The notes under the pieces are model-generated. The model was given only the letters and a program-made list of their open reading frames with translations. It was not told where the DNA came from and ran no database searches. This document shows, piece by piece, positions 1 to 8,715 of a DNA stretch of 56,585 bases. Each line of letters begins with the position of its first letter. Within the stretch, counting starts at the first letter, position 1. The stretch comes from a virus. A program made the translations under genes and the position numbers. The stretch covers positions 1 to 56,585 of the IMG/VR virus record IMGVR_UViG_3300044568_002602. One strand, given 5' to 3'.

Positions 1-1230
1 GTTCAAGCGGATCAACAGGAACCAGTGGCAGCAGCGGTGCTGCGGGTGCAAACGGTTCAAGCGGATCAACAGGAACCAGTGGCAGCAGCGGTGCTGCGGG
101 TGCAAACGGTTCAAGTGGAACCAGTGGCAGCAGCGGTGCTGCGGGTGCAAACGGTTCAAGTGGAACCAGTGGTGCTGCGGGTGCAAACGGTTCAAGCGGA
201 TCAACAGGAACCAGTGGCAGCAGCGGTGCTGCGGGTGCAAACGGTTCAAGTGGAACCAGCGGTGCTGCGGGTGCAAACGGTTCAAGTGGAACCAGTGGCA
301 GCAGCGGAAGCAGGGGCTCAAGCGGAACAAGCGGTGCCAACGGAGCCAACGGAGCCAACGGTTCAAGTGGAACCAGCGGTGCTACTGGCGCAAACGGTTC
401 AAGCGGAACAAGCGGTGCAAACGGTGCCAACGGAGCCAACGGTTCAAGTGGAACCAGCGGTGCTGCGGGTGGAACTGGTTCAAGCGGAACAAGCGGTAGC
501 AGTGGCACAAGCGGTGCTGCGGGTGCAACCGGTTCAAGCGGAACAAGCGGCAGCAGCGGAAGCAGAGGTTCAAGTGGAACAAGCGGTGCCAACGGAGCCA
601 ACGGTTCAAGCGGAACAAGCGGTGCCAACGGTGCCAACGGTGCCAACGGTGCAAACGGCAGCAGCGGAACCAGCGGTGCCAATGGTGCCAACGGAGCCAA
701 CGGTTCAAGTGGAACCAGCGGTGCTACTGGCGCAAACGGTTCAAGCGGAACAAGCGGCAGCAGCGGAAGCAGAGGTTCAAGTGGAACAAGCGGTGCCAAC
801 GGAGCCAACGGTTCAAGTGGAACAAGCGGTGCTACTGGCGCAAACGGTTCAAGCGGAACAAGCGGTAGCAGTGGCACAAGCGGTGCTGCGGGTGCAACCG
901 GTTCAAGCGGAACAAGCGGCAGCAGCGGAAGCAGAGGTTCAAGTGGAACAAGCGGTGCCAACGGAGCCAACGGTTCAAGTGGAACCAGCGGTGCTGCGGG
1001 TGGAACCGGTTCAAGCGGAACAAGCGGTAGCAGTGGCACAAGCGGTGCTGCGGGTGCAACCGGTTCAAGCGGAACAAGCGGCAGCAGCGGAAGCAGAGGT
1101 TCAAGTGGAACAAGCGGTGCCGCAGGCGCAGCTGGTACAAGTGGCACATCAGGTAGCAGTGGTACAAGTGGCGCAGCGGGCAGTCCGGGTGGAAATGGTA
1201 CATCTGGTAGTGCTGGCACAAGCGGAGCTG
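1..1230 (+). repeat. Tandem DNA repeats encoding the Gly-X-Y shaft
   Basis: Blocks of 9-36 bases such as ggttcaagtggaaccagc, ggtgctgcgggtgcaaac and ggtgccaacggagccaac recur many times in varied order. All are multiples of nine bases, so gain or loss of units keeps the frame. The stretch is clearly richer in G+C than the rest of the window. Near-identical units make it a likely recombination hot spot and a place where assemblies may collapse. Confidence 0.9.
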
Positions 1231-1751
1231 GCACCATATCCGGCGGCACAGCAAATTATGTTGCAAGATTTACTGGAACATCAACACTATCAACTGGTGT
1301 AATATATGATGATAATACTAATGTGGCAATTGGAAAAAGTACACCAATCAATGCCAAGTTGGATGTGAATGGAAACACCAAAATAACAGGTTCATTGGCT
1401 GTGTCTGGTGACATTACTGCTGTAGGTAATATTACTGCATATTTTTCTGATGATCGTCTTAAAAATAATCTTGGTAATATTCCAGATTCACTAAATAAAG
1501 TATTGTCTCTTAATGGATTTTATTTTGAACCTAATCAAACTGCAATAGATTTTGGTTATATAAAACAAAAAGAAGTGGGTGTATCTGCTCAACAAGTACA
1601 AGCAATATTACCAGAAATTATTGCAGCTGCTCCAATTGATCCAATATATATGACAGTAAGATATGAAAAACTTATTCCACTACTTATTGAAGCTATCAAA
1701 GAACAAAATTCTATGATAGTAGATTTGCAGAAAAAAATAAATAGATTATAA
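1..1751 (+). CDS. Collagen-like tail fibre with C-terminal S74 intramolecular chaperone domain (5' partial)
   Basis: The reading frame is open from the window edge (codons begin at base 3) and its start lies upstream. Bases 3 to about 1230 encode Gly-X-Y triplets (GSSGTSGAAGAN-type), a collagen-like trimeric shaft. A short linker with a repeated 'xVxGN/ SGDI' fibre texture follows, then a C-terminal S74 peptidase/chaperone domain (about 1440-1751). That domain is marked by the motif FSDDRLKNN, with the presumed self-cleavage serine at 1446-1448, and by the terminal helix IEAIKEQNSMI. In this family the chaperone drives trimerisation of the fibre and is then released by autoproteolysis. The role, a host-contacting tail fibre or spike, is inferred from the architecture and from the tail genes downstream. 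The alternative frame over the repeats, with runs of VQTVQAEQA, is a repeat artefact. Confidence 0.85.
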   Translation, partial: SSGSTGTSGSSGAAGANGSSGSTGTSGSSGAAGANGSSGTSGSSGAAGANGSSGTSGAAGANGSSGSTGTSGSSGAAGANGSSGTSGAAGANGSSGTSGSSGSRGSSGTSGANGANGANGSSGTSGATGANGSSGTSGANGANGANGSSGTSGAAGGTGSSGTSGSSGTSGAAGATGSSGTSGSSGSRGSSGTSGANGANGSSGTSGANGANGANGANGSSGTSGANGANGANGSSGTSGATGANGSSGTSGSSGSRGSSGTSGANGANGSSGTSGATGANGSSGTSGSSGTSGAAGATGSSGTSGSSGSRGSSGTSGANGANGSSGTSGAAGGTGSSGTSGSSGTSGAAGATGSSGTSGSSGSRGSSGTSGAAGAAGTSGTSGSSGTSGAAGSPGGNGTSGSAGTSGAGTISGGTANYVARFTGTSTLSTGVIYDDNTNVAIGKSTPINAKLDVNGNTKITGSLAVSGDITAVGNITAYFSDDRLKNNLGNIPDSLNKVLSLNGFYFEPNQTAIDFGYIKQKEVGVSAQQVQAILPEIIAAAPIDPIYMTVRYEKLIPLLIEAIKEQNSMIVDLQKKINRL

Positions 1752-1783
1752 AAATAATAGAAAAAATAAATCTATCGTATATA

Positions 1784-1797
1784 TTGTAAATTTACAA
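1784..1797. repeat. 14-bp perfect palindrome
   Basis: TTGTAAATTTACAA lies in the 106-base gap between the fibre gene and the next small gene. It could be a protein-binding site, or chance in very A/T-rich sequence. It lacks the U-run expected of a terminator. Confidence 0.3.
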
Positions 1798-1857
1798 ATA
1801 CAAATATAGTTATATATAAGCAGCAAATATTAGCGGCGTTAAAAAAACAAAAAAATC

Positions 1858-2082
1858 ATGCCAAGCATACCAACAATTTCAGACAATCCACCAACACCAG
1901 AACAAATTGCAGAAGCTCGTGCCAATGCATTAGCTGCCAGTCATCCAGCATCATGGGTATGGGACGAAACTGCCGTCAGCTTTGTGCCACCTGTGGCATG
2001 GCCAACTGATGGACTGCCTAAGTTATGGGACGAAGCTTCACAATCCTTTATACCATTTCCGGGATTTCCAACAACCAGCTAA
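1858..2082 (+). CDS. Small hypothetical protein with a duplicated W-D-E-x-SF-P motif
   Basis: This is a 74-residue protein with a Pro/Ala-rich N-terminus. A short element occurs twice: WVWDETAVSFVPPVAWP (about residues 33-49) and LWDEASQSFIPFPGFP (about 56-71). Such tryptophan/proline repeats are common in small phage tail or fibre-associated proteins, but no family is assigned. The start follows an A-rich leader without a Shine-Dalgarno sequence. It lies between the fibre and adhesin genes and is probably co-expressed with them, so a fibre accessory or assembly role is plausible but unproven. Confidence 0.6.
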   Translation: MPSIPTISDNPPTPEQIAEARANALAASHPASWVWDETAVSFVPPVAWPTDGLPKLWDEASQSFIPFPGFPTTS

Positions 2083-2143
2083 AAATATATACAACAGCGG
2101 TTATATAACCAACTTACTGATACTATTAATAATAAGTAAATTT

Positions 2144-2497
2144 ATGAACCCAGAAACAACAATTGAAATTGTTCCGGTCAAAATCCAGACCAGAATTGGG
2201 GAATTTTTAGCAAATAAATTTGAAGTTCGCTATATCAACTATCATCAACTAACTGGCTATCGGATTTTGGCTTTCAGTCTTTGGGTAGATCGTGGAACAT
2301 CACTCGGTATTGAGTTTAGATATACCGTCATACATATCACTACTCAACAAGCTGCCCTCTGGACAACCGACGCAGAATCCTTGGCTGTATTGGCAATTAA
2401 TGCCGGTTTTACACCAATAACGGTGACGCCAGTATCAGCGACTCCGATAGTATTGGTGTACACCAGCAGTTTAAATAAGCACGGGGTATACCTGTAG
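2144..2497 (+). CDS. Hypothetical 117-residue protein in the tail-fibre region
   Basis: Translation from the ATG at 2144 gives 117 residues. An earlier in-frame start (1982) would overlap the preceding gene, so the internal ATG is preferred. No known family is recognised. The middle is beta-prone with alternating hydrophobics (FEVRYINY, YRILAFSLWVD, IEFRYTVIHIT). The C-terminus is Thr/Val/Pro-rich (GFTPITVTPVSATPIVLVY). Its position between fibre genes suggests a structural or accessory role. Confidence 0.55.
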   Translation: MNPETTIEIVPVKIQTRIGEFLANKFEVRYINYHQLTGYRILAFSLWVDRGTSLGIEFRYTVIHITTQQAALWTTDAESLAVLAINAGFTPITVTPVSATPIVLVYTSSLNKHGVYL

Positions 2498-2549
2498 TTT
2501 AAGTGATAAATTCGGGACTCGTTATTAATAACTACCACAATATAATTAT

Positions 2550-3491
2550 ATGGCACTACCAGCATCAGGTCCAATTTCAATGAGTATGGTAAATACCGAA
2601 TTGGGGTATTTAGCAACTGCATCAATCTCATTAAATGATGCAGCAGTAAGAACTTTATTTAATAAATCAAGTGGTGCAATATCTTTGAGTGATGGATATG
2701 GAAAAAGTGCAGGACCAACCGTGGTCACTTTCACAACTGCAGGTTCGACGTTTACAATTCCTTCCGGCGTTTCTGTCGTCAATGTTAAGCTTTATGGAGC
2801 GGGTGGGCGTAATTTCGGTCCTGGTGGCGGGTCGGGGGCTTATATTTCAGGAAGTTTTGCGGTATCCTCCAATGATGTGCTGCACTTCTATAATACAGGA
2901 GACAACACGTCAGTTGCTTCAAGCGTAACATGGAAGCGGGCGGGGGTCGTACAGGGTTATGCTATTGCTGGAGCTGGTGGCGGTGGTGGTGGGGACGGCG
3001 ATGATGGCGGAGATAACTGGGTAGACCGATATGGTGGCACTGGTGGCGCGGCTGGTCTCCTTGGTGGCACCGCTGCCAACGGCAGCAGCGCCACCGCGAA
3101 TTATTCCGAGTTCGGTTACGGCGGATCACAATCCGCTGTTGGCGCTGGTGGAAGTGGGGCGAACCAAAATGGTAGTCCTGGAACTGCTGGTGGTTCTGGG
3201 GGTGCTGGTGCCGGTGGTAACGGTGGTTCCGAATCAAGTGGCACAAATGCGAACGGCGGCAGCGGTGGTCCTGGTGGCGGGGGCTACTACGGTGGTGGTG
3301 GTGGTGGTGGTGGGCGAGGGCGCGACGACTATCCTGACAGTGGAGATGGAGGTGGCGGTGGTGGTGGCGGCAGTTCCTTCCAAAGCAACATGACTGGTGC
3401 AAGCTCGGGCTACTGCGACGGGTACTCTGATGGCTATCGAGGGACTGCCGGAAATCCGGGTGAACTTGGTAAGGTAGTCATTATATATTGA
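2550..3491 (+). CDS. Glycine-rich tail adhesin-like protein
   Basis: The 313-residue protein opens with a module seen at the start of many phage tail proteins: SGPISMSMVNTELG, then ISLNDAAVRTLF, then SGAISLSDGYGKS (residues 7-52). A beta-rich segment follows (VTFTTAGSTFTIPSGV). Residues about 100-285 are very Gly-rich (AGGGGGGDGDDGG, GGGGYYGGGGGGGGRG), as in T4-like gp38-type adhesins and other receptor-binding tips where polyglycine loops carry specificity. The C-terminus GKVVIIY closes a beta-strand. A role as receptor-binding tip or fibre-associated adhesin is inferred from composition and from the neighbouring fibre gene. Confidence 0.7.
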   Translation: MALPASGPISMSMVNTELGYLATASISLNDAAVRTLFNKSSGAISLSDGYGKSAGPTVVTFTTAGSTFTIPSGVSVVNVKLYGAGGRNFGPGGGSGAYISGSFAVSSNDVLHFYNTGDNTSVASSVTWKRAGVVQGYAIAGAGGGGGGDGDDGGDNWVDRYGGTGGAAGLLGGTAANGSSATANYSEFGYGGSQSAVGAGGSGANQNGSPGTAGGSGGAGAGGNGGSESSGTNANGGSGGPGGGGYYGGGGGGGGRGRDDYPDSGDGGGGGGGGSSFQSNMTGASSGYCDGYSDGYRGTAGNPGELGKVVIIY

Positions 3492-3523
3492 ACAATATTT
3501 CGTTAACACAGATTCAAATAAAA

Positions 3524-3763
3524 ATGAACAACAATCCAATCAGCCTCATGTTCAATTTGAGTGAGTCTGTATTGAAATCTTTAGAAGGTATGGCAAAAAA
3601 TGGCGTGCTTATGGCAACAGAAGAAAAAGCACAATCTCGTATGCAGATATGTTCAACTTGCACTTGTTTTGAAGTAGCATCAGCACGCTGCAAACTTTGT
3701 GGCTGCTTTATGACCACCAAAGTAAGATTGGATGCCAGCAAGTGTCCAGCCAATAAATGGTAA
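3524..3763 (+). CDS. Small Cys-rich, zinc-ribbon-like phage protein
   Basis: The 79-residue product has an N-terminal helical segment (SESVLKSLEGMAKNG) and then a Cys cluster: CSTCTC, CKLCGCFM and, near the end, SKCPANKW. The CxxC...CxxCGC...K...CPxxKW pattern is a recurrent small protein family in T4-like marine phages and probably binds zinc. Its function is unknown. An upstream in-frame TTG (3488) would overlap the preceding stop, so the ATG at 3524 is chosen. It follows the adhesin gene by 32 bases. Confidence 0.65.
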   Translation: MNNNPISLMFNLSESVLKSLEGMAKNGVLMATEEKAQSRMQICSTCTCFEVASARCKLCGCFMTTKVRLDASKCPANKW

Positions 3764-3840
3764 ATTTTTAGTTATTATATATATTGTTTGAGTATATATA
3801 TCCATATATATGAATGAATCATTAAACGTTATAAAACTAT

Positions 3841-4128
3841 ATGGAACTAAATCAACCTGCTCAAAATACGGCCAATAGCCCAACTAAATTCAACGAAGCT
3901 GAAATAACAGAACTTTCTGCTATTCGTCAAGGTTATGAAGAAACCACATTGGCTCTTGGTCAATTGGAACTTCAAAAGCGTGAAGTCAAAAAGAATGAAG
4001 GTAGAATTGAACAAAAAATCACTGCTATTGAAAATCAAGAAAAAGTATTTCTAGACAAAATTGTTGCCAAATATGGTGAAGGAACATTTGATATAAACAC
4101 CGGTATTTTCTCTCCTAAAGTAAGTTAA
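3841..4128 (+). CDS. Hypothetical coiled-coil protein
   Basis: This is a 95-residue, highly charged protein with a long predicted helix (about residues 20-78: ELSAIRQGYEETTLALGQLE, then KREVKKNEGRIEQKI). It ends in KYGEGTFDINTGIFSPK. Similar short coiled-coil proteins ending in KYGxGxxDxxTGxF occur in many T4-like phages without known function. It sits just upstream of the sheath gene. Confidence 0.6.
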   Translation: MELNQPAQNTANSPTKFNEAEITELSAIRQGYEETTLALGQLELQKREVKKNEGRIEQKITAIENQEKVFLDKIVAKYGEGTFDINTGIFSPKVS

Positions 4129-4215
4129 TTAATTATTTGATTATAGAAGTAGATATTTTTTATGTTTTGAGTTTTTCTAACATACTTATATATAGACTTT
4201 TTATCCACATTTAAC

Positions 4216-4220
4216 AGGAG
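4216..4220 (+). promoter_or_regulatory. Strong Shine-Dalgarno of the sheath gene
   Basis: AGGAG lies 10 bases before the ATG at 4231. It is one of very few clear Shine-Dalgarno sequences in the window, which suits the high expression a major tail protein needs. Confidence 0.7.
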
Positions 4221-4230
4221 AAAATAACAT

Positions 4231-7200
4231 ATGGCAATAGAACAAAATGCAAAGTATAGCCCTTCAGAACGTATCGTTTCACCAGGTGTATTCACTCGTG
4301 AAATTGACCAATCGTTTCTGGCACAGGGTGTAGCAGCAATCGGAGGAGTAGTCGTTGCTCCCTTTAAAAAGGGACCAGGATTTTCGCCAACGGTAATAAC
4401 CAGTGAGGGTGACTTAACAAGCATCTTCGGTGATCCTGATGGTACACTATATGGTCCAATTACCGCACAACAATACTTGCGTCAGCAAGGTCAAGTCACA
4501 GTCTGCCGCGTCGGTGGATTGGGTGGCTATGAACAAAAAGATGCTCTGGTCATCAGTGCAATTCCGGGTCAATACGCACGCTTTGTTGAGAGCGGTTCGT
4601 TCAGTGGGTATTTGCTTGATGGTTCGTGGGTATACTCCGGAGTAGCTGGACAATTCGTAATTTCAGGTTCTTTGAGTCTGGAATTTTCCTCTGGTATCTA
4701 TTCCGGTTCTACAGTGGTTGTTGGAGATGTTGCTTTTACTACAGTATCTAGCAGCACCGTTGCATTGTCAGGCTCCACTCCAGGCGTGTTTGACCAGTTT
4801 GTATCTACAACAAAACTCAACTTACCTCTAGTTTCGTGGAACATTCCTACTACAGCAACCATTCCAGTCGCATCTATTGTTTCCAATCCAACTAATGCGT
4901 GTAATTACACTTTGGATATATCGGGTGTTTTGTCCGGTTCTTATGGTTCTATTAATACTAACAGCTGGACCCCAAGTGGAGTTTCCAGTGAAGACGATTG
5001 TGGAAGTGCGTCGGCTGTACCGGTGCGTGACGAAGTTGTTTTGGCTGTTCTGGCCAATACTGCATATGATCGCGGTCAAAACCTATTTGGTTTCAGTGGC
5101 TCTGTTTTAACGCCAAGTAATGCAACAGTTGTCGGTGCGGATTATAGTCTAGCACTAAACGATGTTCATTTCGATACTGACACAAATCAATATGTCAGCA
5201 GTTCTTATGGAACATACACCTTCTCGTTAGATACAGAATCATCTGCTTATCTAACCAATGTGTTTGGTACCGATCCAATGGCTGGTTATTATCCAGTTTC
5301 CGCTGGTCAAAAGATCGAAGCTGCTTATACATACAAAAACTTCAAGAACAGAACCAAAGAAATTATCAATGAAATGTTGGATTCCGGTAGCTGGAAGATT
5401 CAGATTTCTTCTCGTGATAACATGAAGTTCGCCGATGATAGAACTCCTGATACAAGCACGTCGGACTTTGATCTAACAAATGCATATACTCCATATATTC
5501 GCTCGCAATTGGTTGCTGGTTTTAATACCACATCTTCACTGGCTTATGATTTGTTCAAGGTTCATACTTTGAGCGACGGTACTTCGGCCAATACTTCATA
5601 CAAAATTGAAATCAGCAATGTTCGTTCGGCTGGTTCGATTCCCGGTACAAAATATGGTTCATTCTCGCTAATTCTACGCGACTTCTCCGACACAGATGCA
5701 AGGACACAAATAATAGAACGATACGACAATCTAAACTTGGATGTCAACAGCAGCAACTATGTTGCTCGTCGTATCGGTGATATTTATAACTACATCGACT
5801 TCAACGGCAAGATTGTTCAATTTGGTGATTATGTCAACAAAAGCAAGTTGATCCGCGTTGAGATGGCAACATCTCCGTGGCCAGTTGGCTCAATTCCATT
5901 TGGATTTGGTCCATATTCCGCACCAATAAGTGGAGATTATGCACGTCTAGGTAAGTTACCAGCAATGCAATATTGCAGTGCGTCTGCTTACCCATTGCAA
6001 CCGGGTCGTTATGCATCTGGTATCGTATTCCAACCAGCCCCAGCCCAATCCGATGAAGATCTGCTGGCTCTGTATCCAAACGGAAGTTCGGTTGGTCCAG
6101 AACTTGACAACAAGCAATATTTTTCTCCAATTCCACTGGGCGCTGAATCCATCAATGAAACTGGTGCAAACGTTGCCTTCGATTTAGAAACAAAATGTGG
6201 TATTACTCCATTGTATGTCGCTAGCGAAGAAAACTTAAACATCAAAAAACGTCGTTTCATTCTTGGATTCCAAGGTGGGTTTGATGGTCAATCTCCTTCA
6301 GTTCCATTGCTGGTTGGTAATGACATTTTGCCAACCAATCAACAAGGATTGGATTGTTCTACCAACAAAAGTTATGGTTCTTACGCATACAAACAATGTT
6401 TGACTGCGTTGAGCAATGCTGATGAGTTTGACTTTAATCTTATCACGGTTCCTGGTATTGAATATCAAGATCACCCATATGTTGCTTCACTGGTTATTGA
6501 TACTTGTGAACGTCGCGGTGATGCATTCTATATCATGGACATTGCACCAAACCAAATGGCTGGCGATACTTCTATCCAAAATGTGGTAGACCTGGCTGCA
6601 CAGTTTGACACAAACTATGCTGCCACCTATTATCCTTGGATCAAGATTCAAGACACCAACAGCAATAAGATCATACCAGTTCCACCATCTGTCGTTATGA
6701 TGAGCGTATATGCCGCCAACGACAATGTGGCAGCTGAATGGTTTGCCCCAGCAGGTCTGAACCGTGGTGGCATTCCACAAGCAGTTCAAGTTGCTGACCG
6801 TTTGACACACACTGAACGCGATACTCTATACGAGGGTCACGTTAACCCAATCGCTGCATTTCCGGGTCAAGGTGTGGTAGCGTGGGGTCAAAAGACACTA
6901 CAACGTCAGGCTTCCGCTCTGGACCGAGTTAATGTACGTCGTCTATTGATTGCACTGAAGAAGTTCATCGCATCTTCTTCTCGCTATCTAGTGTTTGAAC
7001 AAAACGTATCAACAACTCGTCAGCGTTTCTTGAACATCGTTAATCCATATCTAGAAAGCGTACAACAACGTTCTGGTATCTATTCCTTCAAGGTAATCAT
7101 GGATGACAGCAACAACACTGCTGATTTGGTTGATAGAAACATCCTTTATGGACAAATCTATATTCAACCAACAAAGACCGCAGAATTCATTGTGCTCGAT

Positions 7201-7242
7201 TTCAATGTACTCCCTTCGGGTGCCGTTTTTCCGGGCGCATAA
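4231..7242 (+). CDS. Tail sheath protein (gp18-like), enlarged
   Basis: The 1003-residue protein is the contractile sheath subunit. The N-terminus has the classical sheath features: SPGVFTREIDQS, a central Gly/Val beta segment, FGDPDGTLYGPITAQQYLRQ and VTVCRVGG. The C-terminus carries the conserved core: RRLLIALKKFI, TRQRFLNIVNPYLESVQQRS, FKVIMDDSNNT, IYIQPTKTAEFIVLDF. T4 gp18 is 659 residues, so there is extra material. Residues about 105-250 form a Ser/Gly/Val-rich beta-type insertion, and further insertion is likely around 290-450. The extra domains should project from the sheath surface. The gene is followed by an intrinsic terminator. Confidence 0.92.
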   Translation: MAIEQNAKYSPSERIVSPGVFTREIDQSFLAQGVAAIGGVVVAPFKKGPGFSPTVITSEGDLTSIFGDPDGTLYGPITAQQYLRQQGQVTVCRVGGLGGYEQKDALVISAIPGQYARFVESGSFSGYLLDGSWVYSGVAGQFVISGSLSLEFSSGIYSGSTVVVGDVAFTTVSSSTVALSGSTPGVFDQFVSTTKLNLPLVSWNIPTTATIPVASIVSNPTNACNYTLDISGVLSGSYGSINTNSWTPSGVSSEDDCGSASAVPVRDEVVLAVLANTAYDRGQNLFGFSGSVLTPSNATVVGADYSLALNDVHFDTDTNQYVSSSYGTYTFSLDTESSAYLTNVFGTDPMAGYYPVSAGQKIEAAYTYKNFKNRTKEIINEMLDSGSWKIQISSRDNMKFADDRTPDTSTSDFDLTNAYTPYIRSQLVAGFNTTSSLAYDLFKVHTLSDGTSANTSYKIEISNVRSAGSIPGTKYGSFSLILRDFSDTDARTQIIERYDNLNLDVNSSNYVARRIGDIYNYIDFNGKIVQFGDYVNKSKLIRVEMATSPWPVGSIPFGFGPYSAPISGDYARLGKLPAMQYCSASAYPLQPGRYASGIVFQPAPAQSDEDLLALYPNGSSVGPELDNKQYFSPIPLGAESINETGANVAFDLETKCGITPLYVASEENLNIKKRRFILGFQGGFDGQSPSVPLLVGNDILPTNQQGLDCSTNKSYGSYAYKQCLTALSNADEFDFNLITVPGIEYQDHPYVASLVIDTCERRGDAFYIMDIAPNQMAGDTSIQNVVDLAAQFDTNYAATYYPWIKIQDTNSNKIIPVPPSVVMMSVYAANDNVAAEWFAPAGLNRGGIPQAVQVADRLTHTERDTLYEGHVNPIAAFPGQGVVAWGQKTLQRQASALDRVNVRRLLIALKKFIASSSRYLVFEQNVSTTRQRFLNIVNPYLESVQQRSGIYSFKVIMDDSNNTADLVDRNILYGQIYIQPTKTAEFIVLDFNVLPSGAVFPGA

Positions 7243-7261
7243 ATCGTAAAAAACTGATTAC

Positions 7262-7293
7262 AAGAAACCCACTTTTTGGTGGGTTTCTTTTTT
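7262..7293 (+). terminator. Rho-independent terminator after the sheath gene
   Basis: An 11-bp perfect stem (7262-7272 with 7279-7289) with a 6-base loop is followed by a T run. It ends the sheath transcript and separates it from the homing endonuclease downstream. Confidence 0.9.
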
Positions 7294-7344
7294 ATATAGC
7301 AGGATTTCATCATTTTGCCTACAGGGTCGTATATTTATGTTTAT

Positions 7345-8142
7345 ATGAAAACAAATTATGGAAACCCAGAGTCAATAAATAAAATTTGCGAATGGACTGG
7401 TAAATCTTTCACGGTTGATTGGAAGCACAGAAATAAAAGATTCATAGACACAAAAGCCATGTATGCTTGGAGAAAATCGCAAAATCACGAAATTGTAAAT
7501 TGCCTAAATTGCAATAAACCGTTTGATAGATATAAAAGAATACTACATCCAAGGTCTGGAAAATTGCAGCAATATTGTTCAAATGAATGTAACAGAAGTT
7601 CAAAAGAAAAGAAAGAAAAACTTAAAGTTTGGATAAATGATAATAATCCTATGAACGATCCAATTTCGGTTGAAAAGATATCAAAAACCAAACTGACAAA
7701 ATACGGAAATTATAAATACAACAACTCAGAAAAAGCTGCAAATACTTGTATGAAAAAATACGGAACCGCGTGCTATTTTGATAGCCCTTCTGCTATATTA
7801 TCAAACGGAAAACGCATATCAAAGTTTCAAAAACAAACTTATGATCTTGTTTTATTAGAATATCCAGACGCACTGTTGGAAGAATATCTAAAAGATGCAA
7901 GATGTTCGGTGGATATTTATATACCATCGTTAAAAAAAGCAATAGAATGCTACGGTGATTATTGGCATTGCAATCCATCAAAATGTCAGCCGAATTATTA
8001 TAATAAGTCGTTGCGTATGACAGCAAAAGAAAAATGGGACAAAGATGCCATTAAAACAAATAAGTTGATGTTGGCCGGTTATGGTGTTGAAATAGTTTGG
8101 GAAAACTCAAAGAAAAAACTCGCTCATTCAACAAAATCATGA
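7345..8142 (+). CDS. VSR-type homing endonuclease
   Basis: A zinc-finger-like block (CLNCNKPFDRY ... QYCSNEC) is followed by short repeats of the TKLTKYGNYKYNNSEKA / KKYGTACYFDSP kind, as in phage homing endonucleases. The C-terminal nuclease core resembles very-short-patch-repair (VSR) enzymes: CSVDIYIPSLKKAIECYGDYWH, then KWDKDAIKTNKLMLAGYGVEIVWE. The ATG at 7345 is preferred; an in-frame TTG at 7315 would add 10 residues, and neither has a Shine-Dalgarno. It is shorter than the two related genes at 10250 and 12462 and lacks their C-terminal YADRRF region. It sits directly behind the sheath terminator, a typical selfish insertion site. Confidence 0.75.
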   Translation: MKTNYGNPESINKICEWTGKSFTVDWKHRNKRFIDTKAMYAWRKSQNHEIVNCLNCNKPFDRYKRILHPRSGKLQQYCSNECNRSSKEKKEKLKVWINDNNPMNDPISVEKISKTKLTKYGNYKYNNSEKAANTCMKKYGTACYFDSPSAILSNGKRISKFQKQTYDLVLLEYPDALLEEYLKDARCSVDIYIPSLKKAIECYGDYWHCNPSKCQPNYYNKSLRMTAKEKWDKDAIKTNKLMLAGYGVEIVWENSKKKLAHSTKS

Positions 8143-8150
8143 TATTTATA
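8143..8150 (+). promoter_or_regulatory. TATTTATA element before the HAD gene
   Basis: GATATTTATA overlaps the end of the endonuclease gene and ends 4 bases before the ATG at 8155. It is one copy of an element recurring in intergenic positions of this window (see findings). Confidence 0.35.
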
Positions 8151-8154
8151 GTAT

Positions 8155-8715
8155 ATGCATATATTGTTAAAAGATCTATTGAAGGAAGAAGAAGAAAAAA
8201 GTGCTCTGCAAGTTCAATTATACTGCGACATGGATGGAGTTTTGGTTGATATGGACGCTGGATTTAAGGAACTTTCAGATGGATTGGCTCCAAAAGAATA
8301 TGAAGAAAAGAACGGAAAGAGTTCATTTTGGAAATTAATTGCAAGCAAGCCAAATTTTTGGATTGATTTGAAACCGACTCCAGATGCTAAAATTCTTTGG
8401 GATTTTATCAAAGAGAACTTCAAGAACCCACTGCCGGTTATTTTGAGTGCAGGTCAAGGCAGCAGCATTGTTCAACAAAAAACTGCATGGATTCGCAAGC
8501 ATATTGATCCAACTGTGAAAGTTATTATTGCGTCTGCTGGTTCAAAGAAACCGGAATATATTCTAAAAACGACCGGTCGTGTTACTCACGTGTTGCTAGA
8601 TGATACTCAAAAGAACATAAATGTTTGGGACAATGTTGCATTGCATCGTATTGCTATTCATCACACCGACGCTTCAAGTAGTATCAAAAAATTACAACCA
8701 TTTGTGATCGAATGA
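8155..8715 (+). CDS. HAD-superfamily phosphatase / 5'(3')-deoxyribonucleotidase-like protein with N-terminal tag
   Basis: The 186-residue protein has HAD motif I, YCDMDGVLVDMD (about residues 23-34; nucleophile Asp25, acid Asp27). Motif II-like LSAGQG is near residue 98, a Lys-containing motif III is around SAGSKKPEYIL, and motif IV is LLDDTQKNINVW. This layout fits phage 5'-nucleotidase-like HAD enzymes, which dephosphorylate nucleotides. The first 15 residues (MHILLKDLLKEEEEK) precede the HAD fold and resemble the (L/I)-x-E leader on other proteins here, so the enzyme may be head-targeted. It overlaps the next gene by 4 bases (ATGA), implying translational coupling. Confidence 0.75.
   Translation: MHILLKDLLKEEEEKSALQVQLYCDMDGVLVDMDAGFKELSDGLAPKEYEEKNGKSSFWKLIASKPNFWIDLKPTPDAKILWDFIKENFKNPLPVILSAGQGSSIVQQKTAWIRKHIDPTVKVIIASAGSKKPEYILKTTGRVTHVLLDDTQKNINVWDNVALHRIAIHHTDASSSIKKLQPFVIE

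Noticed and set aside
1-1230. CRISPR array
   Set aside because: Repeats are variable coding units without unique spacers of constant length. The Pro-Thr repeat at 51805-52066 fails for the same reason.
25-1302. Long plus-strand frame rich in VQAEQA and antisense frames over the fibre repeats
   Set aside because: They are shadows of the Gly-X-Y repeat. The true frame (starting at base 3) gives a collagen-like shaft continuous with the S74 domain.
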